A stretch of DNA of 64,000 nt. Source: an uncultured Bacteroidales bacterium (lineage in GTDB: Bacteria > Bacteroidota > Bacteroidia > Bacteroidales > UBA932). Below the pieces are notes generated by a model that saw only the letters and a list, made by a program, of their open reading frames with translations, had not been told where the DNA came from and did not search any database. Positions 62,022 through 64,000 of this stretch are shown one piece after another. Location: NCBI GenBank assembly GCA_946185745.1, contig CAMHKQ010000001.1:62001-126000 (forward strand), given 5' to 3'. A program made the position numbers and the translations under genes. Each line of letters opens with the position of its first letter. Within the stretch, counting starts at the first letter, position 1.

Positions 62022-62062
62022 GAAGAAGGCGACCAATAATCACTTATTAGTCGCCTTCTTTC
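62022..62062 (+). terminator. Intrinsic terminator of pepD (shared hairpin family)
   Basis: GAAGAAGGCGAC (62022-62033) pairs with GTCGCCTTCTTT (62050-62061); an inner AATAA/TTATT extends the stem. A T-rich stretch follows. It shares AGAAGGCGACCAATAATC with the degraded copy at 43165-43207. Confidence 0.85.
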
Positions 62063-62351
62063 TGTCACACAGTTGCGGCTCCGCGTCAGCGGCAGCTCGC
62101 CTCCGGAAGGTTCCGTTCGCTGCGCTCACTCCATCCCTCCCAACGTCTGCTGCGCCATAGCTGCGCGATAGCTTGCATCCGTCGGGCCCCTCCCTCTAAC
62201 GCGTCCGAGGGTGGACACGCCTTCCGTGAGGCGACTGCCGCCTGCCGTCTCCGCTCCGTGGCGGCGGACAGCGGAGCGGAAATTGGTTTTTCGGTAAGCC
62301 TGCCGAAAAATAATTTCCGGCCGCCCGTCTGGAAGACTCCGCCGCCTAAAA
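62063..62351. other. GC-rich intergenic spacer with hairpins, no gene seen
   Basis: About 290 bases without a convincing gene; the longest open frame (62086-62355 minus) has no family match and looks like a by-product of GC richness. It contains CCGCTCCG/CGGAGCGG (62251-62258 with 62272-62279) and the longer inverted repeat listed at 62278-62318. Its style (short GC-rich palindromes) resembles the spacer at 41-172. Confidence 0.6.
62278..62318. repeat. Palindromic hairpin upstream of the GH36 stop
   Basis: GGAAATT...TTTTTCGG (62278-62294) pairs with CCGAAAAA...AATTTCC (62303-62318): 15 pairs with one two-base mismatch and an eight-base loop. It lies 34 bases beyond the GH36 stop and may terminate that minus-strand gene. 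Confidence 0.55.
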
Positions 62352-64000
62352 TCACTCTGCGGTGAGGTACAGCACGTGCGAGGCGTAGTCGCGGTGAGGA
62401 CCGGGTGAGGTGTTGCCGGACGGGATGTCGAGCCCCTGTTCCATGAGGAAGCGCCCGCTGAAGACCTTCCCTTCGAAGGGCAGCGGGCTGCCGACGCGGT
62501 TGAGCTCGGTGACGCGGTAGTTCTTTTCGGGATCGAGCCCGGCGAAGAGCGAAGCCGCTACGGGTTCGCCGTAGAAATAGACCGTCCTGTACCAGAAGAA
62601 TACGGCCTTGTCCTTGAGCGGCGTGGCGTACAGCTTGGTGCAGAGCCCCTTGCCGTCATAGGGCGACACAATACGGTAGAGGTCTCCCAGCTGGACAATC
62701 TCGCGGATGGTCTTGTAATCGGCAATGGCGCTCTTGCAGAGGGCCTTTTCTTCGGCGCTCATGGCCGAAGGCTGGAGCTCGAGCCCCAGGCGGGCGCTCA
62801 TCGCCACGTCGATACGGAATTTCAGCGGAATCTCCCTGCCCGTGGTGTGATTGGGAGAGGCGCCTATATGGGCGGCCATCGCCTCGGCGGGGAAGAAGTA
62901 TGAGGTGTTCCACTGCATGAACACCCTCTGGAGTGCGTCGGTGTTGTCGGAAGTCCAGAATTCGTCGAACCAGGGGAGGAAGCCCCAGTTGACCCTGCCG
63001 CCTCCGCTGGCGCAGGCCTGCACAGCGACGTCGGGATATTTTGCCCGGATGCGGTCGAGCACCTTCGCCAGGCCGCGGTGGTATTCGATATACAGATGCT
63101 CCTGATTGGACAGGTACTGCGAGCCCTGCGAGGGGATGTCCATGTTGGCGTCCCACTTGATGTAGGCTATCTGCGGCCAGGCTGTCATGATGCCGTCGAA
63201 CACGCTGAAAACGTAATCCTGGACGGCGGGATTGCTGAGGTCGAGCACCAGCTGGGTCTCACCGCGGCCCTGCACCAGATCGCGCTTCGGCGCGTTTATC
63301 ACCCAGTCGGGATGGGCCTCGAAGAGCTCGCTGAGCCTGTTGGTCATCTCCGGTTCTATCCAGATTCCGAACTTGATGCCGTCCTTCGCGGCCTCGGCCA
63401 CCAGGTCTTCTACTCCGCGGGGGAGCTTGCGCCTGTCCACCACCCAGTCGCCGAGCGAGGTGTGGTCGTTGTCGCGCGGGTATTTGTCTCCGAACCAGCC
63501 GTCGTCCATCACGAAGAGCTCTCCGCCCATGTCGGCGATATCGCGCATCATCTGGTGCATCCCGGCTTCGTTGATGTCGAAATAGACGCCCTCCCAGCTG
63601 TTGAGGAGTATGTCGTTCACCCGGCCTCCGTGGGCGAGCCTGTACTTGCGGCCCCACTTGTGGAAATTGCGGCTTACCCCGCCGAGGCCTTCGGTGGAGA
63701 AGCTGTATGCCAGTTCCGGAGTGACGAAGGTCTCGCCGGCGGTGAGGGTGTAGTTGGAGTTGGAGGGATCGATGCCGGCGAAGAAGCGGTGGATGCTGCT
63801 GTAACGGGTGTCGCCGGTTTCGAAGCGAAGTTCGTAATTGCCTGAATAACAGAGAGCTGCGCCTATTACCCTGCCTGTCAGCTCCTGCGGCTTGCCGTCA
63901 AGGGAGATCATTACCTCGGCGTGCGAGGTCTGGGTGTTGCGGACTCCGTCCTTGTTGTAGATTGAACGCACTCCCGGCCCGAGCGGCTGGCAGTTGACGG
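62352..64000 (-). CDS. GH36 alpha-galactosidase, 5' end outside the window
   Basis: Partial: at least 549 residues, open to the right edge of the window (the frame continues past 63971, reading VNCQPLGPGV before the RSIYN segment), so the true start is beyond 64000. GH36 features: MDDGWFGDKYPRDNDHTSLGDWVVD given in parts (DDGWFGDKYPRD, SLGDWVVDRRKLP), YIKWDANMDI (KWD with the nucleophile Asp) and CASGGGRVNWGFLPW, FWTSDNTDALQRV (SDNTD with the acid/base Asp). It hydrolyses terminal alpha-galactosides such as raffinose and galactomannan side chains. Whether it is exported depends on the unseen N-terminus. Confidence 0.93.
   Translation of the reverse strand, partial: VNCQPLGPGVRSIYNKDGVRNTQTSHAEVMISLDGKPQELTGRVIGAALCYSGNYELRFETGDTRYSSIHRFFAGIDPSNSNYTLTAGETFVTPELAYSFSTEGLGGVSRNFHKWGRKYRLAHGGRVNDILLNSWEGVYFDINEAGMHQMMRDIADMGGELFVMDDGWFGDKYPRDNDHTSLGDWVVDRRKLPRGVEDLVAEAAKDGIKFGIWIEPEMTNRLSELFEAHPDWVINAPKRDLVQGRGETQLVLDLSNPAVQDYVFSVFDGIMTAWPQIAYIKWDANMDIPSQGSQYLSNQEHLYIEYHRGLAKVLDRIRAKYPDVAVQACASGGGRVNWGFLPWFDEFWTSDNTDALQRVFMQWNTSYFFPAEAMAAHIGASPNHTTGREIPLKFRIDVAMSARLGLELQPSAMSAEEKALCKSAIADYKTIREIVQLGDLYRIVSPYDGKGLCTKLYATPLKDKAVFFWYRTVYFYGEPVAASLFAGLDPEKNYRVTELNRVGSPLPFEGKVFSGRFLMEQGLDIPSGNTSPGPHRDYASHVLYLTAE

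Noticed and set aside
62086..62355. An 89-residue minus-strand frame after the GH36 gene
   Set aside because: Arg/Ala-rich composition from GC-rich spacer, overlapping hairpins; overlaps the GH36 stop; no family.

Overview
The window looks like chromosome of a GC-rich anaerobic member of the Bacteroidales (gut or rumen type). Family evidence: a TonB-dependent receptor paired with a DUF4249 lipoprotein, and DUF3822, DUF4293, DUF4831, DUF3667 and TIGR02757 proteins, all characteristic of Bacteroidetes. Promoter evidence: at least a dozen upstream regions carry the Bacteroidetes -7 element TAnnTTTG. Coding sequence is clearly richer in G+C than in Bacteroides proper, which fits an Alistipes-like or uncultured Bacteroidales lineage; the genus cannot be decided from sequence alone. 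I see no phage, transposase, integrase or CRISPR array.

Layout. 1-345: tRNA-Ser(UGA) on the minus strand beside a hairpin-dense spacer. 345-6.7 kb: a short ComEC-like channel protein, an acetate kinase plus phosphobutyryltransferase-type acyltransferase pair (acyl-CoA to acyl-phosphate to ATP), and two secreted glycosidases. 6.7-12.05 kb: a tight five-gene minus-strand operon (DHH phosphoesterase, FKBP-like lipoprotein, MATE exporter, cytidylate-kinase-like protein, serine-hydrolase lipoprotein) with stop/start overlaps between the last three genes. 12.1-15.3 kb: hypothetical, DUF3822, rsmD, cstA. 15.3-21.5 kb: a CoA-transferase divergent from mazG-tcdA, then prfA, a membrane LytTR regulator, DUF4293 and a nucleoside phosphorylase. 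21.5-34.6 kb: an orphan Clp N-domain protein divergent from gyrA, a TPR protein, then CapA, phoH, a SPOR lipoprotein, a degenerate M28 peptidase fused to a TonB C-terminal domain, leuS and two tandem YitT proteins. 34.6-41.5 kb: a membrane AraC regulator behind a repeat-rich hairpin region, a pseudouridine synthase, dnaK, an AlkZ-related protein, nadD-gmk, and fba.

41.5-43.2 kb is the most accessory-looking piece: a single Fic gene, visibly poorer in G+C, with an antitoxin-like N-terminus, bounded by near-identical 20-bp direct repeats and by two copies of a shared terminator-like hairpin. 43.2-50.7 kb: DUF3667, a YqiA-like esterase, the TonB receptor/DUF4249 pair, TrkA and a glycosyltransferase. 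50.7-58.5 kb: a sugar-isomerase-like protein, SlyD with a His/Cys-rich tail, TldE-TldD, a zeta-toxin-like kinase, TIGR02757 and a peptide transporter. 58.6-64 kb: a lipid A acyltransferase, DUF4831, aminoacyl-histidine dipeptidase, and a GH36 alpha-galactosidase that runs off the right edge.

The gene set indicates a polysaccharide- and peptide-using fermenter: glycosidases outside the cytoplasm, POT transport and PepD for peptides, CstA and a nucleoside phosphorylase for scavenging, and acyl-phosphate and CoA-transferase steps for substrate-level ATP. The best candidates for new biology are the M28 pseudo-peptidase/TonB fusion (28.6 kb), the Fic cassette (41.6 kb), the mutually exclusive hairpins between YitT and AraC (34.6 kb), a terminator embedded in the CapA signal-peptide coding region (26.1 kb), and a run of promoters placed only a few bases before the start codon, suggesting leaderless mRNAs.
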